From Dactylorhiza incarnata (Eukaryota; Streptophyta; Magnoliopsida; Asparagales; Orchidaceae), in the NCBI GenBank assembly GCA_033032865.1, contig JAWHQI010000228.1, positions 930,001 through 994,000 on the forward strand: a stretch of DNA of 64,000 bases, given 5' to 3'. This document shows, piece after piece, positions 12,052-23,980 of this stretch (positions are counted from its first letter, which is position 1; every line of letters starts with the position of its first letter). Below the pieces are notes generated by a model, which made no database searches, had not been told where the DNA came from, and was given only the letters and a program-made list of their open reading frames with translations. The translations under genes were made by a program, and so were the position numbers.

Positions 12052-13837
12052 ATCTCCCCCTTTTTATAATAACAAATCCTCTTAGTAAGAAATCATTAAA
12101 GTGCAACTATAGTATTTGCTATGCATGATAATGTGCATACTCCCCCTATCTTAATGCTCCACTACATAAATGCAATTTATATTTTACTCCCCCTAAATGA
12201 TTTATTACATGAATTAGCCTCCCCGTATTCTTCTATATAGATTTCTTTGATTAATCTCCCCCCTTTTGGTATTATCAAAAGAATGTAGGCTGAGGGTAGT
12301 AAGGAGGCATTTCTTATAAATGATAAAGCATGATCGAGCTTTTGTAATATAGATAAGGATAAAGATTTTAAGCATAGTATATTTAAGAGATTTCAAATAA
12401 AAAGATAAGAGTTGCAAGCAAGCGGAAGATTATAAGAAACATCTTTTTGTAAGCATGAAAAGCATAAGTAAAAATATGAGTTTTAAGTTCAAAATGTAAT
12501 GATGTTTTAACATTTTTGAAATCTCATAGTTTTACATAAAGATACCAAGCATGAAAATGAACACATAAAAAAGAATATACTACAATGTTACTTAATTTTA
12601 ACTTCAAGAGATACCAAAACATTGTAGAGATCATGCTAGGTTATCTAGTGCATTTATTATATAAAGAGTAGTATAGACAAAGCATTAGAATCCAATACTC
12701 ATGAGAAGAAGTGTTATGAAAGATAATGATGTGCACATAAGTGTATTTTGGGCAATGTTAACAATTGATTTAAATCACAAAATACAAGACATATGTAAAG
12801 TAAAGTGCACAATAAAACACAAGTAAATTAACTTTCACACACTTTAATGCACATTATTTTATAAAAAGTGGTGTATTAATCAAGGGTTGCAAAAGACACT
12901 TTACTATTCTTTCCAAGGTGCTCAACCTCACAATGCTTATGAAGACTTATCAGGAGGTTCAAGTAGTGCTTGGTGGAGTTATATTTGTCTACATATATAA
13001 TTTTGTGTTCACATTTGTGCGACAACATTCTCTGAATACACTTGTTTTGCAAACCCACAATTTTTGAAACTTAACCACATTTCAAAATTTCATAAGTGCA
13101 ATTCAAATTAGTGTAGGTAATAAACTTATGCAAGTTTTAATTTATTGTACAAATACAATACACAAACAAGCATTTTTGATTTAAACACACATGTTGATTA
13201 CCAAAATAAGTGAGTGAAAGGTAGCATTATCAATCATAATACATTTACTCATACTTAGAGGCATGCTAAGCTTGGTTCTACATATATTTTTCAATACAAT
13301 TGATGCACTTTAAATAGATATATCAAAGCATGATAAAAAAAACAATGTTCATAGTAATTTGAAGGAATAAATGTTAACATTGTAAATAATTCTAAATAAT
13401 AGAATAAAGATCCTGCTTGATATTAGCAATAAAGATCATACCTTTTTTTGTTATAAAATTTTAATGAAATAAAAACAGAAATATCACAAAAGTATATTTT
13501 TGTATTTTTGAATTTTGAATTTTTGTAGTTGATTTTCTAAAATATAAATTAAAACAAAGATACTAAATCTCAGAAATTCGAAAACTAATCAGTAAATATA
13601 AACTGACATATTTTTAAGGATTTTTAGAAATTTAAAAATCAGAAAATTCCAACACCAACGTTAACACTGGCGTTAGGGCTAACGCTGGAAATAGTACACG
13701 ATTTTTTGAGAATTTGAAAAATCTGATTTTAGATATTTATTAAGTGTCCTTAGAGTAGTCTTATGCAGAAATTTTGTAATTTTTGGAGATGTCTTGATTG
13801 GTCAAATTGCATAAAACATTAGCATTTTACATGTTTT
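12052..13837 (-). other. 3' non-coding region and polypurine tracts of C
   Basis: AT-rich region between the RNase H stop and the 3' LTR. The functional polypurine tract abuts the LTR (12052-12064, minus AAAAGGGGGAGAT), and three or four look-alikes follow within 230 bp (about 12138-12150, 12185-12197, 12255-12285). A hairpin unit lies at 12913-12973. A GCGTTAG-GG-CTAACGC palindrome lies at 13670-13685. No coding frame. Confidence 0.8.
12913..12973 (-). other. Candidate structured RNA unit in C 3' region
   Basis: 61 nt, CCAAG/CTTGG ends, inner stem AACCTC/GAGGTT, loop CTGATAAGTCTTCATAAGC. Same length and layout as units in A and B1. Confidence 0.5.
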
Positions 13838-14934
13838 TCATCCTAAGATGTCTAAGACTCCTAATTCCAACCTTAACATTTGAAACCTTGCATCGGGAAG
13901 AGGTTTAGTAAATATATCAGCAAGTTGAGAGTCCGTGCCAATGAAACTTATCCTAACATTTTCCTTTCTAATGTGATCCCTTATTAAATGATGACGCACA
14001 TCTATATATTTGGATCTAGAGTGGTGTACCGGATTATTTGTGAGATCAATGACACTTTTGTTGTCACATTTTAATTCTATAAGTTTTAGATGAAAACCAA
14101 AGTCCTCTAAAGTTTGGCTCATCCATAGAGCTTGTGCACAACAACTCCCTAATGCAATGTATTCGGCCTCCGTGGTGGAGAGTGCAATCGAATTTTGTTT
14201 CCCACTAGACCATGCAACTAATGAAGGTCCTAGAAAATGACAAGTACTACTAGTGCTTTTTCTATCAAGAGAACAACCAGCGTAGTCCGAATCAAAGTAG
14301 CCGTGAAGTGTAAATGAATTATTGTGCGGGTACCATAATCCTAATCTAGATGACCCAATAAGATATCTAAAAATTTGTTTTACCGCTTTTAAATGAGATT
14401 CTTTTGGATTGGCTTGAAATCGAGCACACAAGCATACGACAAACATAATATCTGGTCTAGTTGTACTAAGATAAAGTAAGGATCTTATTTTACCTCTATA
14501 TAAGGTTTGATCAATTAAAATTCCCGATTCATATTTTCCTAATTTAAGTGACGCACTCATTGGTGTAGAAGCATGTTTAAGGTTTTCAAATCCAAAGCGC
14601 TTAAGCATATCATAGACATATTTGGTTTGACATATAAAAATACCATCATTTCTTTGTGATATTTGAAAACCAAGAAAATAAGAAAGTTCTCCTACTAGAC
14701 TCATTTCAAATTCATTTTTCATCACTTTAATAACTTCATTACACAACTCTTCATTAGTAGATCCAAAGATTATATCATAAACATATATTTGCAAAATAAT
14801 TAAATCATCATTATTATGTTTAATGAAGAGAGTATTATCGGCACTTCCCATAATATAACTGTGCTTTAATAAAAATGATGTAAGTCTTTCATACCATGCA
14901 CGTGGTGCTTGTTTTAAACCATAAAGTGCTTTTT
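13838..14934 (-). pseudogene. pol: RT C-terminal part and RNase H of C
   Basis: Minus-strand frame carrying the second half of the copia reverse transcriptase and the whole RNase H. The catalytic box reads YVYD-IIFGS at 14774-14785 where the family has YVDD, so one metal-binding Asp is lost. RNase H shows DSDYAGCSLDRKSTS, STTEAEYIALGSCCAQALW and the terminal ADIFTKPLP motif. The frame differs from the upstream part, so a frameshift lies at about 14852-14940, in the KALYGLKQAP region. It would have made cDNA from element RNA inside the virus-like particle. Inactive as read. Confidence 0.93.
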
Positions 14935-16875
14935 CTAGTTTATAAACATGATTGGGAAATTTTTCATTAATAAAACTGGGGGGTTTTCAACATAAACTTC
15001 TTCTTTTACAAACCCGTTGAAAAAAACACTTCTTACATCCATTTGAAATAGTTTTATTCTTTTAAAGCTTGCAAATGCTAGAAAAATTCTAATGGATTCC
15101 AACCTAGCAACGGGTGCAAAAGTTTCATCAAAATCTATCCCCTCGATTTGTGAATATCCTTGTGCTACTAAGCGTGCCTTATTCCTAGTGATTCTATACT
15201 CAACATCTAATTTAATTTTAAAAATCCATTTTACACCTACAATCGGGTGATTAGATGGTCTTTCTACTAATTTCCAAACATTATATCGCTCAAATTGTTC
15301 TAACTCTTCATTCATAGCCCAAAACCAAAATTCATCATTTAAAGCGGTAGAAACGGTTTTTGGTTCAATTTCGGAAACAAAACAGATATTTGAATATGAT
15401 TCATGAAGAGAAGAGCGAGTTCTTACCCCGATGGATGGTTCACCCATTATTAATTCCCGTGGATGATCCTTTATGAATTTCAAGGCACTTGGAGGTACAT
15501 ATTCATCTTCCTTGGCCTCCTCTTCTTCTTCTTTGGAAGATTCCTCATCACCATGCTCCAAAGGTTGTAAGAGATCATCCTCGTTGCCTGCGGAAAGTTT
15601 TTCTACACAAGGAACAAACTCAACAAATTTTACATTTATTAACTCTTCAACTCTACTAGTTCTTTTATTAAAAATTCTATAAGCTTTACTAATTGAAGAG
15701 TACCAAAGAAAAGTTCCTTCATCACATTTTTCATCAAACTTTCCCAAGCAATCTTTTGTATTCATAAGAAAACATTTACAACCAAAAACTTTGAAATAAG
15801 ATACATTAGGCTTCTTTTGAAAATAGAGTTCATATGGTGTGAGATTAAGAGATGGGCGAAGCATGATTCTATTCATAACATAACATGATGTATTTACGGC
15901 TTCGGCCCAAAAGGACTTAGGTAATTTATATTCACATAACATAGTACGTGCTAGTTCTTGAAGTGTCATATTCTTTCTTTCTACAACACCATTATGTTGT
16001 GGTGTGCGTGGGGCAGAGAACTCATGTTTAATGCCTAACATATCACAAAAGGATGTAAAATTTTCATTTTCAAATTCACCTCCATGATCCGAGCGAATGC
16101 ATTTAATTTTTAAATCACTTTCATTTTGAATACGAGTACATAATTTTGCAAATTCACAAAACGCATCGGATTTGGAAGAGAGAAATAGAGTCCAACAATA
16201 TCTTGAAAAATCATCTATTAAAACATATGTATATAATCTACCACCAAGACTTGCAGTGCTAATGGGACCAAAAAGATCCATATGAATTATTTGCAAGGGT
16301 CTTGTAGTAGAAATGAAATTTTTACTTTTGAAAGAGGATCTAGAAAATTTACCTTTTTGACATGGTGAACAAAGTGAAGGTAAAGTTCCATTTAACCTAG
16401 GCAATCCTGTAATTAAATTACTTTTGGCAAGGTTTACAATGAGCTTTGTGCTAGCATGTTCTAGTCTTCTATGCCAAAGTTCTAATTCATCATTTTTAGT
16501 GATAAAACATTTTATAGATGATTTAGAAAGGTCATGAAAAGAAACTAGATAAACATTATGTATTCTTGGTGAAGTTAGTAAAATATCTTTTGTAGTATGA
16601 TTAGATAATTTGCATAGATTAGTGGAAGATTCAAATAAAACATCTAATCCTTTATCACATAATTAGCTAATAGAAATTAAGTTGTGTTTTAATCCTTTCA
16701 CATAAAGAACATCAGATATAGTAAAGGATTTGTCACCAACTATACCAATTCCCATGATCCTTCCTTTTCCGTTATCACCAAACGTTACGATCCCTCCCTT
16801 CTTCTTTTCTAGGCAAAGGAACTTTGCTTTATTGCCCGTCATGTGCTTGGAGCATCCTGAATCCAAGTACCACAC
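14935..16875 (-). pseudogene. pol: Protease and integrase (plus RT start) of C
   Basis: Aspartic protease core WYLDSGCSKHMTG at about 16840-16875 has an intact DSG. It is followed by the integrase zinc-binding part (WHRRLEHAS, then CSPCQKGK; an in-frame TAG/TAA lies between 16404 and 16663) and the catalytic core with all three acidic residues: HMDLFGP, SDHGGEF and GVVERKN. The RT start ([40 protein letters not shown]) closes the segment. All pieces share one frame with gag, broken only by nonsense codons. The integrase inserts cDNA; the 5-bp GATAT duplication is its footprint. Confidence 0.93.
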
Positions 16876-16905
16876 GTCTTCATTGTCCTTAGCCTACCTG
16901 CACAT

Positions 16906-18852
16906 CTAGAAAGAAGATGAGAGTAAAGATTCGGATACCAAAGTGGTACCACCCATAGAATAAGTGGAAGCCTTAGGTACCCAGATTTGTTTTAAAGTAT
17001 TTTGTTTTATTTTCCTGCAAGAACTAGATGTGTGACCTAACCTATAACAGTTTGCACACGAAATAAAGGGGGTTGAGACCCTTTCCTGGAATATTTTCTT
17101 ACTGGAAGAAATTGGATTTACAGAAGAAAAACATTTTGAAAAAGAAAATTCAGGTTTCTTGTATGAGGTGCTAGCGCCGGCATTAGTGGCTAGCGCCTGG
17201 CGATAGTCCTCTCCTCGATATCCGAGCCCAAATTTTCCAGAACTATGGCACTGGTTCCCTAAAATCATCTCCAGTGATTTTTAGAATATTCCAAATTTTT
17301 TAATGGCCATGGTGAGATCATGAACTTGTGCTTTAAGTGAAGAATTTTCTTTCACAAGCATGACACACTTATTTTCAAAACCTTTTTTGTTATTTTTGAT
17401 TTGCAAAAGAGAGGCTTCTAATTCCCTTTCTAATTCCCCCTTCTCTTTTGTAAGAGTTTTGACATGAGAGAGGGCTTTAGAAAGTGAATCTTCAATATCT
17501 CTTGCCAATTTAGTGGAGTGATCACACTCTTGGCAAGAAACCTTTCTCTTTTCTAAAACAATTAATTTTTTGGAATGCTTTTGATTTTCTTTAATAAGAG
17601 ATTCATTTTCACGATTCAATAAAATAATTTCTTTCATATTTTTATCAAAAGCTTTGCAACTTTCAAGGAATTCATTAACCAGTTCATCATAAGTGGGAGG
17701 GGTTACCTCAGTGTTGCTAAGAACACTAGTGTCGTCACCGTCGCTTCCATGTCCCATGAGGCACATGTTTGCTTCCTCATCTTCGCTTGATGAAGACCCG
17801 CTTGATTCTTCGGAGGAGGAGGAGGAGTCATCCCATGTTCTAGCTTTTAGCACCTTCCTCTTCTCCTTCCCTTTGTGCCGCTATTCCTTCTTCTCCTTCA
17901 AGAACCTTGGGCACTGGCTCCGAATGTGCCCGATCTTCCTACAATGAAAGCATTTCGGTGGAGGTCTTTCTTCTTCATCATCGCTCTCCTTTTCCTTCTT
18001 TGAGGATGACCTTTTCCATCTTGCATCCTTTTGGATAAATTTCCGGAAAGTGTTTCTCCTTTCCGGATTTCGCATGAACTTTTGGAAATTCTTCACCAAA
18101 AGGCTTTCTTCATTTTCATCCTCATCCTCTTGGCACTCCTTCTTTGATGTTAGTGCCAACGCCTTCTTCTTTGGCTCTTTGTTGTATTCATCATATTGGA
18201 TTTTGAGTTCTACCTCATGGGTTTTGAGATTTACAATGAGGCTCTCAACTTGGAGCGTTCTTAGATTGTGCGATTCTGAAATGGCCGTCACCTTCGGGTT
18301 GAATTTTCGTGGAAAAGAACGAAGAATCTTTCGGACCAAGTCGCCGTTGGAGAAGGTCTTTCCAAGAACTTTGGAGGCATTGACGATTTTGGTGAAGCGC
18401 GTGTACATGGCATCAACATCTTCACTTTCATCCATCCAGAATTTTTCATATTCCGACTCAAGTTGGAAAAGCTTTGAATCTTTAACCTGCGATGTACCTT
18501 CATGAGTAACTTCCAAATGATTCCAAATTTCATATGCAGTAGTACATGCAGAAATTCTATTAAATTCATTTCTATCTAACGCACAAAATAAAGCATTCAT
18601 GGCCTTGGCGTTATTTTTGCATTTTAACTTATCCCCATCATCCCATTTATCTTTAGGTTTATCTAAAGTTATCTCTCCAACTACAAATGTAGGAGGAGAG
18701 TATTCCTCTTCTACCATATTCCATACCTCAATATCTATGGTCACAAGAAAACATCTCATCCTATTTTTCCAGTAATTATAATCTGACCTGGTAAATAGTG
18801 GAGGTCTATTAATTCCCTGACCCTCGGAAAAAGCGAGATCATAAGATGCCAT
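16906..18852 (-). pseudogene. gag: Gag of C with two zinc knuckles and coiled coil
   Basis: Starts at the ATG at 18852. Order: N-terminal copia block (PPLFTRSDYNYWKNRMRCF), UBN2-type domain (about residues 75-215), CCHC knuckle CFHCRKIGHIRSQC (17911-17952), in-frame TAG at 17881-17883, an acidic Ser/Glu-rich stretch, a long coiled coil (about 17290-17600), an in-frame stop at 17281, a segment containing the CTAGCGCC palindromes (17170-17206) and a second CCHC knuckle CANCYRLGHTSSSC (17017-17058), ending with the IWVPK box before protease. The three open pieces keep the same frame, so two single nonsense changes explain the breaks. Gag packages element RNA; the knuckles bind nucleic acid. Confidence 0.93.
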
Positions 18853-18886
18853 TATTCCTGGTTTTTAAACCATTTGGAATAACCTT

Positions 18887-18898
18887 GATCTGATACCA
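18887..18898 (-). other. Primer binding site of C
   Basis: TGGTATCAGATC on the minus strand, two bases after the LTR end CCAACA; complementary to the 3' end of initiator tRNA-Met with a one-base change. Confidence 0.85.
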
Positions 18899-18900
18899 CT

Positions 18901-20442
18901 TGTTGGATCGATTGGCGCCCTTAGAGGGGGGTGAATAAGGTAATAAATTTTTTATATATTTTTAGATGATTTACTAAATTGTTTAAAGCAAATTAGAACG
19001 AAATAACAATTTAGCTTAAAGGAAGAAACAATTGTAATTCGCAATTTTATAACTTATGTCAAATGATAGAAATCAAGTAAACACAAAAAGAGACATGATT
19101 ATATTATATAAAATGTGTTTACATAAATTTGATTTCAATATCGCTAGAAATCGGAGGCGTACAAAGTAAAACAATTTTTCTTTTTCTATACCGACTTCTA
19201 TCCCCACAAATCGGTTGGCTTTAGCCTATCCTTCACCGGATATGGCCTCAAGCCGCTCTAGCCAATCCTTCCCCGGATATGGCCTCGAGCACCCCCTAGA
19301 TCTAATCTCCTAGACCTAGTCGCCAACTCATGCGGCGAATTACCCCCTAAGCGCAAGGACCTAGTTGCCAACACAAGGCAAATTATCTATACTGTTACAA
19401 AAAGTATGGAATGAAAATAAAGATAACAATAATAAAACTCCCTATATGAGATCTCTGAATATGAGGATGAAGGATTGCTGCAGTATGAGCGAGGTCGAAG
19501 CGATCGTCCTTCGGATGTAGCGTGACGTAGTCCTCCTCCAGAGTTCTCCTTACGTTTTTTGTGGGAGATCCTTCTTCGGCCGCATAAAAAAATGGATTTT
19601 TGGCACAAGTATTCTCTCTGGAAGCTCTCTCAGATCTCTGGAATGTAGGCCTCAAAAATCATCTTCACTCAGCAAATAAAATCAGATCTTTAAATAGAAA
19701 CTGGAGCTAATGTGTGGCGTTAAGGTTAACGCCAGCGTTAGTGAACGTGTACGGTAGTTGCTGAGATCGTGCATAGCGTCGGGATCGTGGCAGAACCAAA
19801 TTTCGTCGAACGAAACTAATTTCGTCGAACGCACCTTCGTCGAACGGAATCCCATTTCATCAACCGTAACCATCAGGATCGTGGCAGAAAATACTTTTGT
19901 CGAACGCAACACATTTCGTCGAACGTGCTATCGTCGAGTGCAGTTAACTTCAATTCGTTGAACGCTCCAATTCGTCGAGCGCAGTTCAGTTCGTCGAACG
20001 TAATAAGTCGAACGCAGTTAACTTCAATTCGTCAAGCGCAGTTCAGTTTGTCAAACGCTCCAATTCGTCGAGCGCAGTTCAATTCGTCGAACGCAATAAG
20101 TCGAGCGCAGTTCAGTTCGTCGAACGCAATAAGTCGAGCTCAGTTAACTTCAAATTTCGTCGAGCGCCTTCAGATTTCGTCGAACGCAAGTTCCATTCGT
20201 CGAACGCAGTTTCCTTCTAATTTCGTCGAAAACAGTTTCCTTTACAGCAGTTGTTAACGCGGGGCAATAACAACTAAAGCGAGTGTTAGCACACTTTCCA
20301 GAAAGTCGTCTCCAATCTGTTTTCTACCTGTGGAGTATTGCACCTATAGTTCCTGCACACTCCAAACACACGAGAAGCAAGATCAAATACAATTTGGGAT
20401 TTGTTATTCTCAAACAAAAGGATGTGACACACATGTCCAACC
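18901..20442 (-). repeat. 5' LTR of C
   Basis: 1542 bp. U3 (19797-20235) is a longer version of the TCGTCGAACG / TCGAGCGCAGTT array seen in the 3' LTR. The perfect palindrome TAACGC-CA-GCGTTA is at 19727-19740, just upstream of a weak TATA-like CTATTTAAAG (19690-19699, minus). The outermost base at 20442 is C instead of the expected A; the TSD copy GATAT at 20443-20447 fixes the boundary. Confidence 0.93.
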
Positions 20443-21581
20443 GATATATGGCGGAGGCACCGCTGGAGAGCGGAGCTCCGGCGGTGCCCGTGAGCTATCT
20501 CACTTTAAAAGATCCTCCTGGCGGTCTCCGACGGCTCCATGCCATCGGACCACCGCTGGAATGAGTGCCCGCCTCCGGCGAGCTGGACGGAGGCGGTGGC
20601 ACGGCGACCTGCCGGTGGTACGGCGGTGGAGGAAGCCCGCAAGCTTTCAGCAACCGCATGCTATAGCTGTCGTTGAATCTCCTCCCCGAGATCCAACGGC
20701 GTCGAGATCCTTGATCACGACTAAGTGATCATTAGCCCGACAGTGGATCGGAGGCTGATTCGATGTGGGGTCAATGTTACCCCTTGGAGTGGCTCCATCG
20801 CAGCCATACATCGATCTTTAAGATATGTGTAGCTTCAATTTGCGTATAGCAGAAATCTTTTCGATTTTTCTGAGGCTGATTTTTAACTCGAATTAATAAA
20901 CTTTGAATATCAAAGTTGTAGATAATGATAAGGGGTACCACCAAAAAAAGTTTGAGAATTTTATGAGATTAATATATATTTTTAATAAATTAAAAAGGGG
21001 GTAAATTTTTAGTTTTTAAATTATCAGAGTGCCTTAACAGTAATGGAAATTCTGAGAAAATTTGGGAAGTTTCTTAATATGGAACTACACCCACTATAAT
21101 TATTTAGGAAGTTTTGGGAAAGATTTACTATTTTTGAGGGTTAAAAATCTCTGTTTTTAATTATTAAGGAATAAGCCACTCTTCCAAAATGTCTTCAAAA
21201 TTTATGGGATGTTGGAAAGGAATCAGACACTCTGAAAAAGTTTGTGTATTTTTAAGGTAATTATGCCATATATATGAATTTATTTAGCAGTTATGGGAGC
21301 CTAAATAATTTAGAAAAAGATATTTATGATCTCAAAAGGGCTTGAAGAATTTGTGGTAGCACTGTGAGGGCATTATAGGTCCTCTGTAAAAGTTCAATTA
21401 TTTTTGGACTTGATTTACTATTTTAAGGATTTAAAATAGGACAAAACTCTGATTTCTTTTTTTTTAATTATCAAAGGATCTTTTCTTAGTCAAATGTGTG
21501 GAATTTTTTGAGAAAATCAGTAGAGGTTTTTTGAACCCAATGTAGCGGTTTAAAGACTATGTCGGACCTGATATTTCTATG
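20443..21581. other. Flanking DNA between C and G
   Basis: Begins with the second GATAT copy of C and ends with CTATG, the left target duplication of G. GC-rich to about 20760, then AT-rich with no coding frame beyond a 38-codon ATG frame at 20448, which I do not consider a gene. With 10110-10604 and 62694 onward it forms the DNA into which C and G inserted. Confidence 0.6.
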
Positions 21582-22357
21582 TGTTTACCCAGAAGACCGC
21601 ATCCGAGTTGTCTCTCTCACAGACCGGGCGGTCTGAGAATGCAAGTCGCCCGGTTCAGACTCAACAGGGTCTATTAACACCAGCCAGCACAAACCGAGCG
21701 GTCTGATAGTATTCAGATCGCCTCCATGGATTGAAGATTACCAAGGCTCAAGTTTAGAAGGCAAGTCGAGGTCTCAAGTCGGAGACCGCATGGGGTGCGC
21801 CATGAAGACTTCCATGGCTCAAGTCCAGAAGGCAAGACGCGGTCTCAAGAGAGAGACTGCCCGGGTTGCATCATCGCCTTGATCACAACATCTTCAGTCT
21901 CCGGCCAGGACAGACCGGGAGCGCAAGCCGCCAAGCCGCGCGGCTTCATTCTTTTCTCCTCTCTGTATCCCGTCACCGCCTGCCCGATTCTCCTGTACCC
22001 GGGCAGGCAGTTATTTTATCCCTGCCCGTTCGGGAAGGCCCCCGAGCCTATAAATAGGGGGCGGCAATGTTCCCAAGAGACGCACACTCGAATCCAGGAG
22101 CTCGCTTGTTTGAGCTGCGGTCTCGAGTTTCCCATCTTGCGACCTGTCTGACCGGCCGACTTCTTTCTTTCTGCTCTGGGAGCCCGCTGTAATCCCTTTA
22201 TTTCATTCAATGGAAAGCCAATCACAGGAGTGGCATTCTCCATGACGGGCGAAGTCTAGCCTCGACCGCTGCTAGCGGTCTAACTCTCTCTAATTAAAAA
22301 GTAACCGACAGCCCGCAGCCTCCGATTTCCTTCAGAGGTGCGATTTCGGATTCAACA
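21582..22357 (+). repeat. 5' LTR of G
   Basis: 776 bp, TGTTTACCC to GATTCAACA. U3 contains repeated CAGACCG-GG-CGGTCTG palindromes and GGTCTCAAG / GAGACCGC units (about 21600-21860). TATA box at 22048-22060. No TGG-initial primer site is obvious directly after the LTR, so the priming tRNA is unresolved. Confidence 0.93.
22048..22060 (+). promoter_or_regulatory. TATA box of G 5' LTR
   Basis: CTATAAATAGGGG, identical to the copy in the 3' LTR at about 62380. It sits downstream of the CGGTCT repeat cluster and about 300 bases before the LTR end, a normal place for the start of R. Confidence 0.75.
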
Positions 22358-22406
22358 AAAACACGCGACCTTCAGATTGCGGATTGTCGGTGAAATCCTT
22401 GCCACA

Positions 22407-23980
22407 ATGTCAGACCACCAATTCTCTCTTGGAGACTGCTCCGACCACAGTGAAGACTCCTTGTGGGAGGCCTTGGAGCAATCAAGAAGAGATGCCGAGC
22501 GGGCTCAGAAAGCGACTGATCAGCGTTTGGACGCAATCAGTTTGACTTTAGCACTATTAACCGAGCGGTTAGTTCCACAGCAAACCGCGGTTAACCAGGC
22601 GGTGACTCCGGTCCATCCTCCACCTCCTCCTTACCCGCTACCACAAGTCACCAACTTCCAGCCACTGCAAGAAGGTTTTGCGGCGAGGCAAAACTTCTAC
22701 CAAGAGGCCGCACACAGCATGCCGGTCTGAGTTCTTAATTTCAAGGGGGCGGCTTTTCATGCTGCCCGCCTTTCCTATCCGTAAGAAGGCGCAGCTCGTC
22801 TTTCCTACCCGCCTGAGGTCGCTGCTCATCCTTCCTACCCGCCAGAAGCCGCTGCTCATTCCTCCTACCAGGCATCCTATCTGTGAGTAGCCGTAGCTCA
22901 GGTGGCTTATTATTCTGCTCCTCTGCTGTATGAAGATATTGAAGATAATTCTCCCTTCGTGGATGAAGTCCGAGGGGAGACAGCCCCAAACAATTTCCGG
23001 GAGCCGCGTCTGCCGGCGTATAATGGGGAAACTGATCCAACCGTCCATATTCAGGCCTTCGAGTCGTCCATTGCCTTAAGGACCCTCTTGGATGCGACCA
23101 AGTGTAAACTCCTTGTAACATCCTTCGAAGGACAAGCAAGGGAGTGGTTTTATGGGTTGCACCCCAGGTCGATCAGTTGTTTTGCTGAGCTGCGTAGAAA
23201 ATTCTTGCTAAGGTTTTCTACCTTGAGAAAGAGAAAAAGTGGCCCGGCGGCCCTTTTTGATATAAGGCAGCGAGAAGATGAAACGTGGGCCCGTTTCGTG
23301 GACCATTTCCAGAAGGAAATTATGGAAGTTCAGAAAGTGGATCCGGAACTATACAGGGTGGCCCTTATTCATGTCCTGAGGGAAGGCCCCCTGAAATTCG
23401 AGGCAAACATAAGGGAGCCAAGAACTTATCAGGAAATGATAAGTTTGGCCAACATGTTCAACAAAGGAGAGAAAAGCAATCCTGGCTATGTCGCGAAATT
23501 GGTGAGCGACAAGGAGCAGTCTAATCCATCCTTCCATCATCCACCATCAAACCAACCCCACTTTGAGCCCCATTCCTAGAGGGGAAGAAATTACAAAAAC
23601 AAGCAACCCTTCATCGGCCATCAACGGTTTCATGATCAGAAACCACCGTTGGCCATCACATCCGCTCCATTCGTTCCTCTTCCACAAATAATGCAGGTAT
23701 ACCTGCTACAATATACCGCGCAGCCACCTACAGTCATTCCATCCACCCAGTATGATGACTCGCAAGAGTCATTCACTCCTCTGAATGTTACTATGGACGA
23801 AGTCGTCCAAATCCTCCAGAAAAGGCCGGACTTCAAAAGGCCTGCTCCTCTGAAATCGGATTTTCGTAATCGAAATCCAAATCTATACTCTGAATATCAT
23901 AAGGAGGGAGGGCATCTGATCGAAGATTGTCGGGCCCTCCGCTTGTTGATAGAAAGGCTCTTGGGAGAGGGAAAACTCTG
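22407..23980 (+). pseudogene. gag: Gag of gypsy element G
   Basis: ATG at 22407 after a short leader. Residues 1-108 are acidic then proline-rich. After stop codons at about 22728 and 22890 the same frame resumes with the Retrotrans_gag domain (VHIQAFESSIALRTL, EGQAREWFYGLHPRSISCFAELRRKFLLRF, ARFVDHFQKE) at 23040-23330. Further stops lie at 23577 and about 23979. A Tat-type zinc motif at about 23885-23940 reads YSEYHKEGGHLIEDC, with Ser where the first Cys is expected. All pieces share one frame, so the damage is nonsense and substitution only. Confidence 0.9.

Larger units (their letters stand above)
10605..20442 (-). mobile_element. Complete copia retrotransposon C (9.84 kb), inactivated
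   Basis: Two LTRs, primer site, gag, protease, integrase, RT, RNase H and polypurine tract, all in minus-strand order. Flanked by a perfect 5-bp target duplication GATAT (10600-10604 and 20443-20447), which proves that both LTRs belong to one insertion. Gag through integrase stays in a single frame interrupted by a few stops; one frameshift precedes the RT-RNase H segment. The gag has two zinc knuckles and a coiled coil, as in the SIRE/Maximus-type gag, but no third ORF lies between RNase H and the 3' LTR. Confidence 0.95.

Noticed and set aside
18050..18505. 151-codon plus-strand frame opposite the C gag
   Set aside because: Mirror of the gag frame on the opposite strand; composition (Ser/Phe-rich) follows from the gag codons.
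20448..20564. Host gene start after C (MAEAPLESGAPAVP...)
   Set aside because: Only 38 codons to a stop, no splice or homology support, and the ATG arises in the flank next to the target duplication.
21795..22151. 118-codon frame in the G LTR, and its copy at 62126-62482
   Set aside because: Lies inside the LTR across the TATA box and transcription start. Conservation between the copies is explained by LTR identity.
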